Below, piece by piece: positions 53,336-64,000 of a stretch of DNA of 64,000 nt. This DNA comes from Steromphala cineraria. Lineage: Eukaryota > Mollusca > Gastropoda > Trochida > Trochidae. The position numbers and the translations under genes were made by a program. The stretch is from positions 69,032,754 to 69,096,753 of the forward strand of contig OU744725.1 of NCBI GenBank assembly GCA_916613615.1, in the 5' to 3' direction. Below the pieces are notes generated by a model. It had not been told where the DNA came from. It did not search any database and was given only the letters and a program-made list of their open reading frames with translations. The stretch's first letter is position 1, and each line of letters opens with the position of its first letter.

Positions 53336-54659
53336 TACTGATGGAAATGAATAAAGGAACGCATGTATTGATTGTGAGATTTGTTTTATTGTCATGGGTT
53401 TTTGATCAAATATACTTAATTGAGTATGTACACCACAGGTGAAATTTCAGTATCTGGTGTGTCCTCCCTGTTTCCTGATCACTTCTTCACACCGTCGTGG
53501 AACACCTTGGATCAACTTCTGGATGACAACCCGAGGAACTGCGCGCCACTCAAGCCTGGAACATGGCATCAAGTGTCTGGGGTAGAACATCACGATCCCT
53601 CGCCCGACGTCCAAGAACGTCCCAGAGGGGTTCAATGGGATTAATGTCTGGGCTCTTGGACGGCCATGCCAACACTCTGACGTTGTTCTGCGTGAGGAAA
53701 TCCCTGCTGACGTGAGCCGTGTGGGGTCGAGCATTGTCATGTTGAAACTCAAATTTACACCCACTCTACGGCGGAAAGGAAGAACAACAGGTTGCAACAC
53801 TTCATCTCGGTAACGGACACCAGTCACCCTTCCATAAAGTCGAACAAGGTTGGTCCTATGGTCGTAGGTTATGCCGCCCCATACCATCACAGATCCACCC
53901 CCGTAGGAATCGTGTTGTTTGATGGTGCACTGATGGTGACGTTCACGAAGGCGGATCCAACCATCTGCGAAGTCCAAATTGAACCTAGACTCATCACTGA
54001 ATATGGGATTGCGCCAATGTCGAAGTTGTCTACCTCGATGTTGTGTAGCCCATGCTCTTCTGAGACGTCTGTGTTCCGCAGTCAGTCGTACCCCAACAAC
54101 AGGACGACGTGACTTTAAGCCTGCTGCTTTAAGTTTGTTTCTGACAGTACAGTCACAATATTTTAGTCTTGTTACTGCCCTGAAGTCAGAGTTCATTTTC
54201 GATGCTGGTTTAAATCGGTTACGTAAGGAAAGCAGCTGGCGGTCGTTTCGGGGCGTTGTGTTACGTTTTTGACCACGACCTGGTCTAATCTTTAAGTTCC
54301 TTGTCTGACGGTACCGGTTCCATAGTCGCGAAATCACACTTTTAGACTTGTTAAATTGTCTGGCTGTCTGGCATATTGATTGACCGCTGTTTATGCACCC
54401 GATAGCCTGCCATTTCTCATTATCAGAAAGGTATGCTCTTGGCATGATTCTGAAGGTAAAGGTACGTTAACTCCTTGAAGGTTAAATCGGCGATGCCATG
54501 CATGAAGTTCATGGAAATCAATTTTCACGTGCACGGTACCTTTTTCAGTGAAAGTAAACTTCAACATTTTCAGTTTATAATGGCCCCTAGCAGCCTAACG
54601 GAACATGCCAGCCATAAGTTAACAGTAATTAAGCGTTCCCTTATTCGTTTCCATCAGTA
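53336..54659 (-). mobile_element. Tc1-like transposon with intact ends and TA duplication
   Basis: 1324 bases. The terminal inverted repeats at 53336-53362 (TACTGATGGAAATGAATAAA...) and 54633-54659 match in 25 of 27 positions. TA flanks both ends (53334-53335, 54660-54661). It contains a single minus-strand transposase frame. Size, ends and duplication fit the Tc1/mariner superfamily. Well-preserved ends with a damaged gene suggest a fairly recent insertion that could still be moved in trans. Confidence 0.9.
53447..54445 (-). pseudogene. Tc1-like transposase, frameshifted
   Basis: The frame opens MPRAYLSDNEKWQAIG with a paired helix-turn-helix region (residues about 10-110, including SKSVISRLWNRYRQT and RPGRGQKR). 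It then shows IFSDESRFNL with the first catalytic Asp and GGGSVMVWGGI. After about residue 230 the reading shifts: the second Asp block (HDNARPH) and the PDINPIEPLWD block with Glu lie in another frame, between about 53755 and 53560. The spacing of 34 residues between them is the Tc1 type. A second shift near 53555 returns to the original frame for the last 35 residues. Thus the open frame is full length but the catalytic centre is scrambled, so no active enzyme is expected. Confidence 0.88.
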
Positions 54660-54661
54660 TA

Positions 54662-56279
54662 TAAAGAGTTCAAATGGATTGTTGTGCATTTTCTTCCGCC
54701 AGTGGAAATTGCCAGAAGACACAGATTTTGTTTAATAAAACAGGCTGGATCAACATTTCATGCTTTGACCACCATCAAAAACTTATACCAATAACAACAA
54801 AATGTTCACTATATCTCAACTGAATTTAATGATTTGTAGATATGCATTTAAATTATGTGATTATAATCTTTGTTTCTATGTAAGGGTCCTTTTTGTTCAA
54901 CATATACTTCATATCTAAAATTTCAACTTTCTGTTTATATCTGGACTTAACTGAATTGCAATTTGGAGAGAAATAGAACTTTTTAAATTTTCCATTAGAC
55001 TTTCCTATCTGAATGAAATGCATAAGTATTATACTAAAAGAGTATGCTACTCAAATGAGTAACATTAACAATATGTCCATTTTTGTAAACAGAATTTGTC
55101 TTATTATTTTCCTATAGCAATGGTTACTGGGAATACTTAAAAGGTGAATTCACAGAACCCCCCTCTTCCAAAATAAGGTATATCACGAGTTGCTGTCTGA
55201 CAAGGTAATCCGCGCCGTCTGAAGATATTCCTCCGGGCGTTTGAGTTTGAAATAACAGTTGTGAGCACGGTTCTTGGAAAATATATTTTAGTTGTTATTG
55301 TGAAGGTAGATCATGATGCAATATGAGAATTATATTAAACAATGCTTTGTAAAAATTAAGAATAAAGTAAAATATATTTCAAACTTTTCAAATTTTGAAA
55401 TTGTTTTTTATAACTGAGTATCATAACAGCTAATATAAAATCTTCGTCTTTAACATTCATTTGAATAAAAAGATAAACGTTACATTTACACTGACATATA
55501 AACCTTTTCCCTAATCATCAGATAATACGTTTAGATGTAAGAAGATACAATATATTTTACATTACATATATTTTGTTCAACACAAAGAAAAATAAGAATT
55601 ACGTCACAAACTAAAATATGAACCCCCGAGAAATTTAAAAGCAAGAATGTGTTTCGTATATTTGTGTCTTTTGCCATGAAATAAATCCTTTCTTTTTGCT
55701 AATAGAATAATATAATATAATGCGCCAAGGGACATAAAAAGCAATATTTAGATAATAGCATTATCTATTGCTTAGAGGTTGATTTTGTCCTCGATATGGC
55801 CTTAGACAGAGAATTGATCAAATTTACCGTCAAAGCGTCTTCAGATTATTATATCTGCTTTTTCTAAATTTTCTTATGGACTTGGTAAAAGTATATTTTA
55901 AATGCAATATTACATTCCAATGAGAGTTCGAACTGAAATAAAGCTAAATTGTTCTTTCATATATTTAAATCCGGATTTTGTGTAAAAGGGTTTAAATCCA
56001 GTCAAATCAACTTCATGATTGACCCAACAAATATTTATTTACAATGACATCAAACATTGTCATGGATGAGATTCATTTCATATAATTTAATGATTCACTT
56101 GTGTTCTGGTGTTACCTAGGTTACTGACGAAAATGGCAAGAATAAGGTGAACAATATTCGTTTCAAACATGGTGTTGTTTCTGCTGTTATATTTGATATA
56201 GTAAAATCGCAGTAAAAGATACATGTAAATGAAAAATAGAGCCATTTGCTCAGTAGCGCACCAGGCTTCATATCTAATT
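54662..56279. other. Intergenic, no gene recognised
   Basis: Strongly AT-rich, with no frame above 60 codons besides the edge of the transposon. Confidence 0.45.
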
Positions 56280-56680
56280 TTGACTTACAGGATGGCCAAT
56301 GTGGTTCCCCCTTTTGTAGGGGCCACAGGGTCACCAATTCTAAAATCAAGCATGTAAGTTATTTTATTTTGGATACGGGTAATCGATTCAGAAATCGATA
56401 TTGCTCAAACATTCAAAGAAAATGTAAAATTTCTAGGCCTTATGCTTCTGGAAAAGAACATGACAATAATTTTCAAGAGCTAGCGTGGTCCCTGTGGCCC
56501 TTATAAGGGTGAACAGGGTCACCAAACTATAAATTATAATCCTCACTAGTTTTTGTCAGCTTTCTTGACCTTATGCTTCTGGAGAAGTAAAAAACTGCAC
56601 AAAATTTACAATCGGACGGATGAACGGACGGACGCACGGACGCACGCCATTCCCTGCCATAAGCACATCGGGAATTACAG
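56280..56680. repeat. Degenerate dispersed repeat with GGACGGACGCACG
   Basis: Two diverged sub-copies: GTAGGGGCCACAGGGTCACC AA near 56318 and ATAAGGGTGAACAGGGTCACC near 56503. CCTTATGCTTCTGGA also occurs twice (56438, 56569). An array of GGACG/GCACG units (56625-56648) ends it. This style of repeat is frequent in marine invertebrate genomes. The frames through it are not genes. Confidence 0.5.
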
Positions 56681-58681
56681 GTCTGATACAAGGAAAAAGA
56701 AACAAGATAAATACCTTTATTGCAAATTGTTAACGTAAGAATCATTCAAATTGAATAAGATAACATTCTTTTAATTTTAATTAATTTTTTTTTATGACCC
56801 GACGTTTGGGTAGATGAAGGACCATGGAAACTTCAAATTGATGAAAAAACAGTCTTACATACCAAATAATGACTCCTGTTTTGAGTTGAATAACTCCAAA
56901 GGAATTGACAGACCTACTAAAGAATTTAGAGTACGAGTATCACGCATGTTCCGACGAAAGGTTCCATGTACCATAAATTCACATTTAAGAGTTGCATTGG
57001 CTGACCGATCGACATTTGTTCACATTCCAGTTACATCGACCTATCATGTGGTATGATAATAAACTTTGCTATTGAAGCGGAATAAATAGCCGCCAATCAA
57101 ACCACACGTATCAGATAACTGCCTAGATGTTTCTTCTAGTGATCAATTGGGGAGTTGGTATCTAATTTTTATTTATGACACACTTATCTGACGGCTATTA
57201 GAATGTAACTTTACAAAAGGTTTTTTTTTTAGTTAACCATCCTTGCTGAACATTTGACACCTTTTTACCATATATGTGCACATTTACTTCAATGTCAGTA
57301 TACAAATAGTTTTAATAATCTTGTAGAAAGTCTCTCCTAATCGTAGTCTCATTGCCTCATGCGCCAGGGTTGCATTCTTAACCTTGTCTGTTTATCGTTA
57401 TTCCTTATCTGCACATTAAATACACTTCAGATATCTCGGGAACGGAACTTATGACATCCAATTAAATTTCATGACACTGTGTTTGGTATGCAGAAGAACC
57501 TTATTGTTCAAACAGATCATGTGATGATTGTGTCTAAAGTTAAACTTTTATATATCATGCATTGCCCTATAGGGAAATGGTAGGTAATTAAGAACGAGTA
57601 ATTGGTGTACACTGGTGTAGTGTTTTGTCACAACAAATATTATAGAAGTGACATTAAATTTGTATATGTATCAACTTAACTTGAAATAGTTGGAATGTCA
57701 GGACTGTTTATCAACTGTGCAGGCCAAAACCTAGAGATTTCATGATGTTTTATTCTTTGCAACTTAAGTTAGCTTTGATTCAGTGGTCTAGGGGAGATAA
57801 CTCTGTCTAGGGCGGTAAATGTGTAACTGGTGCATCATCTTTTGTAAAAGCACGTGGTCGACGATTTCCTAGTTCCAGATTGGTTTGCTTCAGAAGGCTA
57901 ACAATAAAGTAACATTGAATGTAAAAATCATAACTTTGGTATTGTGTATAACTTGTATTGTAAAGGTTTGCAAGTTGACGTAATGTTCTCAATTGATATT
58001 TGTAAAAAGTGATCAACAATAGTAAAAATATGTAAATTAATGGTAAAATAGATCAGAAGATATTGCAGTAAATGTAAGAAAACTATGGTATTATCATTTG
58101 CCTATTTCATCGATGTTTGGCAACATTGTAAACTAAATAGGTTTTGTGACATTCAATATTGTTCTGCGTGTTCTATGCATTCAATCGATATTATACATTC
58201 AGTATTCTATGTTCCATTTTGAATCGTATGAAGAATTTTGTGTCAACAATTTTTTGTTTGGGCTTGCTACTGAATTAATCAACGTAGCTGTACTCTTATC
58301 ATTACATAAACTATCTAAGATGTATTAGATAATTATTACACAACGCTAATCAAGTAACCCAAAGACGTGCTAACTAATACTTTTGTCATACGACAACCAT
58401 GGTGGTATCAGCTTGATGTCGGTTGTTTGCACTCTAATAGCATTGCTAATACGATGCAAAGGTTATTACACATCTAATAGTTAACAAAGATGAATTTAAA
58501 TTATATTAGTTTGTCCATACTATGTAGAAATGAGACATTGAGGCATTGAGACATGCTTAAAAAACCTTTTCCCGTCTTCTCTTTAACAAATCCCCTAGAT
58601 TGCAGGTACATGTCATTTAATGTATATTTGGTGACTGCATTTGCTCCAAGAAGTAGACAACGTCATACAATGTTAATTCTA
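56681..58681. other. Intergenic, no gene recognised
   Basis: The 80-codon frame at 56814-57056 (basic, with SRMFRRK) has no recognisable family. The rest is AT-rich. Confidence 0.4.
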
Positions 58682-58850
58682 CCTCTGTTATAATTAGACC
58701 AAATTCGTGGTTCCCGGCAGTTTCCCTTGTCGGACAAAAAATGCAGCACAATCCATTCAGCATCTCCCATGCTAATCAACAAACTCGGCTAATTAGAACA
58801 GAGGCTGTATCAACATTTCATGACTTGATATGCCTCTGTGGGGAGAGAAA
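58682..58850. mobile_element. One-sided copy of the GAGGCAGATCAAG inverted-repeat element
   Basis: The inner repeat CCTCTGTTATAATTAG (58682) pairs with CTAATTAGAACAGAGG (58789-58804), and the interior GTGGTTCCCGGCAGTTTCCC matches that of 34966-35291. The outer sequence (TCATGACTTGAT, then GCCTCTGTGGGGAGAGA) is present only on the right, so the left end is lost. Confidence 0.78.
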
Positions 58851-60065
58851 ATGGGTGACTGTGGCCCCTATGAGAACCTGGGGGATACTATTCAATACCA
58901 ACTTTCATCTTCTTAATAAGAAGTAATAATGCTAGTAGGTTGAAATCTAGACAGATTTACCATAAAGGGTTATACTTCGTACATTGTGCACCTGTGTGGT
59001 CCACAATGAAAGCCCATAAACATCCCGTTTTCTAAGAGCAGCAGCCCTAGACACCTGGGAGATGGTGATTAGACTCAATATTACATTTCAAATCGCTGTT
59101 ATCTATCGTTAGCCATATGTAATGTTGGCCTCAAAATTGAAGACTGTGGATTATAAGTTGTTGATAAAATATTCTTATACTAGGTCTATGGGCGTTGATG
59201 ACAGTTCACCGGAATTTGCATTTAGTTATGAACAAGAACTTATACTATAGCCAACATAAGGCCTTTTGTTTTGATAGATATCAAGATATGATTGGAACGA
59301 GGTGGAAATAAATACACTGATGTAGCAAGATGTGAGATTTGTTAAATCACTGCTTCAAGAACGTTTGTTTTCAATTGCTTAATTATATGAAATGATCATG
59401 TACAGTGTACTATAAACAAAATTGATACTTAACAGGTTCATTGACTCTTTTTCGTGAAACGTAGTAAGGATATTTACATTAGCGAAATCCAAAATTATTT
59501 CATTTCTGACGTTTTCTGGCATTATGACACGAATAGAGCCAATAAGACCAGACATCATGCCGTAATGTGAATCACCCTCACAGTAGCAAAGTGACCTGTC
59601 AATTCGCCTAGACCTTTCCATGTTATCAACCGATTGTAATTTAAGAAAGCATCTAAAACTCATCGGCAAAGAAAGTTGTCACTCAATTACAATGACTCGA
59701 ATTAAATAACAAAGAGCGTAAGAAGGTTGAAATGAACTAAGTCAAATATAACAACATTGAACAACAGAAAATGATATTAGCATAACAGTGCACTCCAACA
59801 ATTCCATTTGAGAAGATGTCAAAAACAAAAATTACAGGCTCTCATTTTTATAATTGTTTCACTCTAATATCATGAGTATTGGAACCAAACCAAACATAAG
59901 ATCTTAGTATGCTTACGACCAGTGTAAGCACATAAAAAACAATTGCATCAGCAACAACTAGAAGAAATTTGTGATGTCGCCTTATGGATTTTTCAGTATA
60001 AGATATAATTATTCTTGGTCTATTATTGTATATAAAACATTATGAACTATTAAAAATTTGTAAAA
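58851..60065. other. Intergenic, no gene recognised
   Basis: The minus-strand frame at 59379-59669 (96 aa) has no motif. Confidence 0.4.
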
Positions 60066-60710
60066 GTGGGTATTCGTGGACAGTACATATTTGTCAAATT
60101 TCAAAGGTTTCTCACGGTTTTGTGGTCTGACTTGTCATCGTTCGGATATGTTATTACTATGGGGGTGATGATTGAGAGCATATGTTTGATATTTGTGTCA
60201 CGTCACGTTGTTTTCAACTTTTTTTTATCACAGTTGGTGGTTAATGTAGGACCATTGAAAAATCGAATAGCTCTGATGTCACTTGTTCATGGACTACGTA
60301 CGTTCATAAAGCAATGCGCACCTTTAGCATTTGACGGTCATGACGTCACTTAAAGAAAGCGTTGACAATGATCAAATGCAAGTGGATAAAAGTCTTCATG
60401 ACATAAAAATACAACTGTTTTTCCTGTTTCGGGTTTGTCATATAACGTCTTGTGTTCATTGTGAAAACAAATTGTATTTAAAAAATTAGGAACTACGACG
60501 ATTTTTCAAAAGTTGACATCCGTGGAAAGCATTTGTCAACTTTCAAAGGTTTCTCTCGGTCTGAATTTTCATGCATGGTTTGTAGGTGTTTTTCTACAAT
60601 AGTCATGATCGTGATCCATCGTGAGCAAATGTTTGACATTTAAGTCGTGGTGATGGCAAAGACATGTGATTTTCAACTTTATGCATTTTTTTCCATTATG
60701 CATCAGCGTA
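60066..60710 (+). repeat. Diverged duplication, offset about 450 bp
   Basis: CGTGGACAGTACATATTTGT followed by CAAATTTCAAAGGTTTCTCACGG (about 60074-60116) recurs as CGTGGAAAGCATTTGT followed by CAACTTTCAAAGGTTTCTCTCGG (about 60521-60560). The later GAGAGCATATGTTTGATATTTG matches GTGAGCAAATGTTTGACATTT, and TTTTCAACTTT follows in both. The open frame in the first copy (60066-60353) is not conserved in the second, so it is unlikely to be a gene. Confidence 0.6.
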
Positions 60711-62719
60711 ATATTTGTTCTTTATAAGTCAAAATACACAAATTTAGGGAAAATGTGCTTTTAATACAATGTTTGCTGTCAAAATGTATACAAAATATTT
60801 TTTATCATGATTTCAGTTCAAAAGTGATAACTTTCTTTTTCCGATCAGTTTATTTCCTAAATACCAATACTAAGACTATCTGTCATGTCAAGTTTTAAAT
60901 GCCTTGTTCTTAACGTTTATTTTGTTCTGTTTAAAACGATTTCACTTATTCTTGTTAATAACAAGTTCAGAAGTTAGTTTTAAGAGTTTTGTTTAATAGG
61001 AAAAGTTTTCTAGATAAGTGTCTGTTGTAGACATATGCGACATTTTAGAGTATTCTTATTCCTTCATCAGGTAAAATTTGAATGCCAAAAGTTGATAATT
61101 CCTTTAAGACATATCAGAAAAAACATGTTCAATATCGAGGATTCTTGTCTTTATATGAATGTTTTTTATAAATTTTCAAGAGTTTGGTGACTTTATGTTT
61201 TTGCTATCGTGATAGCTTTTATGGTCGTTAATGCTAGTTCTTTTATAGCTCAGAGGAAGCAAATTTTGCAATTCCTTTCACATTTCCAAAATGAAAATGG
61301 AGCAACAGGGCATTTTTCAAAAATCGTTATATACATTAACACATGCATATATTAATCATTCTTGCTGGTAAGGCTTCTTTGCATGAAGAATGGAATAAAG
61401 TTTGAGAATGAGGATAATTACTGACACTGCTATAAACCATTAAGGAGGAAAGTGTTCATGTAAAATGAATTTCAGATCTTTGTCTGCAGATAGCCTGGAG
61501 ATGGAAATACATCTATACAATTTCAAACATACATGTTTATGAAGATGCAAAGCTTTTAGTATAAAACAGAATATCCATACAATGTAATCGTTTCAAGAAT
61601 GTCATAAGAACATTATTTCCTTACAATGATTAGATACAAGATGACATGGAGTGAGGTTTTGAGACAGAAACAAATATCACTATGTCTTCAGATTCAGCTA
61701 AATGACACTTTCATTTTCCCTCAAGTTGTGCATGACATTAATTATTTTGCCACAAAGGAGAAACCCTAGTGTTGAGAGGGACACAAGTATTTTCCTGCTA
61801 TTTCAAACACTTGTTAAACGTTCCTTTTTCAATAGTACATGGTTTTGATTTTAAGAGCCTTTCCTGAAGATTCACTCGTAGTATATGAACACACAAAATT
61901 GTATATATGAAAAAAGCCTTAAGTTTTCAATAAGATATGCATTTAATGGAATCAAATCCTGAGCATCATATACTACCTAGAGGTAGTTTTATTTTTTGTA
62001 TAGAAAAAGAATGATTTAATATTCCACTTTCACACCCACAAACTCGCTGTTAAATCCGTGATTCAAATCTCTAAACTTTGTTGTAGAACTTTTAAATAAG
62101 TTATATGATATCTTTCATCTTCCTAGAGGAATAGTCCCAACTTTTATTCCTTGACTTACATATACTTACAAAAGGCAAATCATATAAAAATGACACAGTA
62201 AAACATGTTTTACCGTCGTTACAACTAGTCATATGGTGACCTTAATTTTAACTAAGATGTCAACATTTGATACACCAAATAGATAATAACTGTCCCAAGA
62301 GTTACACTGTCAGACTACCACTTCTGGTTAGTTGTCTCACTTCAGTCGGTAAGTAGTTGGCATGTTTGTCTCTTGAGGTCTGAGTTTTGACAGATAAGTC
62401 TCCGGAGTCGATATAGTCTTTGTTAACACGTTGTCCTTACCTTGGAAATACATGTAGTCATATACTCTCCAACACAACAAACGCTTTGAATTTAAAAAAG
62501 TGTATTTTTAGACAATACATTAATATATGATGTTCGTAATTCACCACGTTTTCCCTATTGATTCAATTATGTTTTATACGTTGCCTGCTAAACCTATTTC
62601 TCTCGAAATAAAAAGGAGAACAGTATTTGATTATCCTTCAATGAAATTCCGTTTTGAAAATGGAATGTAATTTACCATGTGCATGAAGAAATGCGTTGAT
62701 GTAATGTGTTATTGATGTT
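60711..62719. other. Intergenic, no gene recognised
   Basis: AT-rich, with no open frame or repeat of note. Confidence 0.45.
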
Positions 62720-62723
62720 TTAA

Positions 62724-62850
62724 AGGGGCAGTAGCACGTTTTTTGATAATTTTATGTTACAAAATGTTCACTGATGATTGTAAGTTAATGCTAAATATAT
62801 TATTTTGACCATGTCAAAAATGTCATTACACAAGCCAATCATGTATGTTA
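62724..62850. mobile_element. Half copy of the TTAA-flanked miniature element
   Basis: TTAA (62720-62723) followed by AGGGGCAGTAGCACGTTTTT and about 105 further bases matches the reverse of 21240-21358, through GTTAATGCTAAAT and ACACAAGCCAATCA. The other end is missing. About 80-85% identical by eye. Confidence 0.75.
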
Positions 62851-62989
62851 TGATGCTCTCACCTACGATGAATAACATATATTCTATTGCAATTACAACT
62901 GGAACACCAATAAATGTACTGAGTGTGTGTGATAGTAATGCCACGGAAAAACAGATCGTAAAGAATCTCCAATATATTGTCTTAATGTC

Positions 62990-63218
62990 TGCTAGTGACA
63001 GGCTTCCATTTTAACTTGACAGCTAATCATACCTCTCTGAAACTCAAATCCTTGTTGATCGGCTGTGAAGGCAATTCCAAATCAGAATGTTACAGACAAC
63101 GTTGACAATATTTGGAACTGAAACGATTGTTTTGTCCGGAACAGTTCTGACGTTTGTTGTGATTCTTGTTTTATTCTACTTTTGGAATAAGAGGGAAAAG
63201 AATTTGCAGAAAATATGA
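62990..63218 (+). pseudogene. Possible broken single-pass membrane protein fragment
   Basis: One frame gives TGFHFNLTANHTSLKLKS and GCEGNSKSECYRQ, with two N-glycosylation sequons and two cysteines, then a stop. A one-base shift leads into TLTIFGTETIVLSGTVLT, a strongly hydrophobic stretch and the stop-transfer FWNKREKN, ending at TGA 63216-63218. Ectodomain, membrane helix and short basic tail in order look like the end of a type I membrane protein with a frameshift or a small missed intron. There is no recognised family. The second part alone is open from an ATG at 63087 (43 aa). Confidence 0.25.
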
Positions 63219-64000
63219 TTATAAATATGACAATGACACATTTTGTTTCCTACCTACTTGGCATTAATTTCAAATTGCCATAGTTTCGTCAATAAGCTTA
63301 AACTGGTAACGTTCTAAACCTGACAATAGATGAAATATTAATAGGCATAATCAGTCATTTTTTAATAATCATCTAAACTGAACCAAACATGGTGTGTAGG
63401 TAGAACAAAGTTTGAATAATAACATGCAACTTCAATTTTCAAAATAAAAATTTTAATTAAAAAGATATTTGATTTCAAAGACACCCACCATCTAAAAAAA
63501 TAAAATAAATTTATTTTTCAACAATTTATTTTTGGTTAGGGTCTTATAACAATATTTTTACACATCATAAAAATACCATTGAGCCTTTAATATCTTGATA
63601 TAATTAATTTGATATAAAATTTTGACCCTCTAAGAGTAGTAACCCCATCGCGTTTTTCTTAACATGTCCTTATTTTTTGTGTGAATATTGCCAATAATTA
63701 TTCAAAGTTCCACAAACTATGTTGTCATGGCCACTGTCATTGTCATCCGAGTCTGTCTTGCCCTAAAATGTGAAAGTAAAGTTAACACAGAATATTTTAC
63801 AACCGATTTAAGATGAGACTCAACCTTGAGGTTTAAAGGTCTAAAAATGTACAAATTGAGCGATACCTCAAATTATAAATCTAAAAAATACCCCAGAAGT
63901 ATCATGTATAGCTATATTTAAGTATAAGTTATCAAAATACCTTAAGATTTTTTTTAAAAACCATTAAAAATACATATATATGTAAAAAAAAAGGGTTTAA
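63219..64000. other. Intergenic, no gene recognised
   Basis: Very AT-rich sequence to the end of the window, with no reading frame or repeat of interest. Confidence 0.45.

Noticed and set aside
53792..54272. Plus-strand frames within the Tc1-like element
   Set aside because: They are antisense to the transposase and have no independent support.
1..64000. tRNA, rRNA or other structured RNA genes
   Set aside because: By eye I found no complete tRNA-like A box, B box and cloverleaf; only the B-box-like head of the SINE at 38923. A tRNAscan and Infernal search would be decisive.

Overview
The window looks like AT-rich nuclear DNA of an invertebrate, most probably a mollusc; the species cannot be told from the sequence. 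Grounds: spliced genes with GT-AG introns, single-exon nicotinic-type Cys-loop receptor genes (a gene family known to be greatly expanded in molluscs), an UNC93A-like transporter, Tc1-like DNA transposons, CR1/Rex-type LINE relics, many small inverted-repeat elements, and SINE-like repeats ending in GGCGTTAAAC plus a microsatellite. Nothing prokaryotic, organellar or viral was seen.

Layout. Bases 1-16300 hold no recognisable gene, only dispersed, tandem and foldback repeats. Bases 16302-25093 (+) carry a complete six-coding-exon UNC93A-like gene (467 codons). All five introns keep the reading frame, and the introns shelter three small inverted-repeat elements. Bases 25100-41000 are again gene-poor: five or more small inverted-repeat or hairpin structures, a minisatellite packed with TGACGTCA (CRE) palindromes, and two copies of a dispersed repeat. 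Bases 41043-42356 and 50699-52006 (+) are two paralogous intronless Cys-loop receptor subunits of 437 and 435 aa. Each has a TATA box about 43 bases before its ATG. Between them lie a decayed LINE with a second LINE fragment nested inside it, a foldback hairpin and a dead Tc1-type transposon. Downstream sits a Tc1-like element (53336-54659) with intact ends, a TA duplication and a frameshifted transposase. The last 9 kb are repeats plus a possible broken membrane-protein reading frame.

How the genes fit together. UNC93A-like proteins are multi-pass MFS-type membrane proteins; the worm founding member acts with a potassium channel. The receptor pair forms a local paralogous cluster. Both copies keep the Cys-loop and a cation-type M2 segment but lack the loop C cysteine pair and the loop A tyrosine used to bind acetylcholine, so they are better seen as orphan or non-alpha subunits. 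A 326-base tract covering M1-M3 is about 97% identical between them, suggesting recent gene conversion. No operon-like or functional link between the transporter and the receptors is visible.
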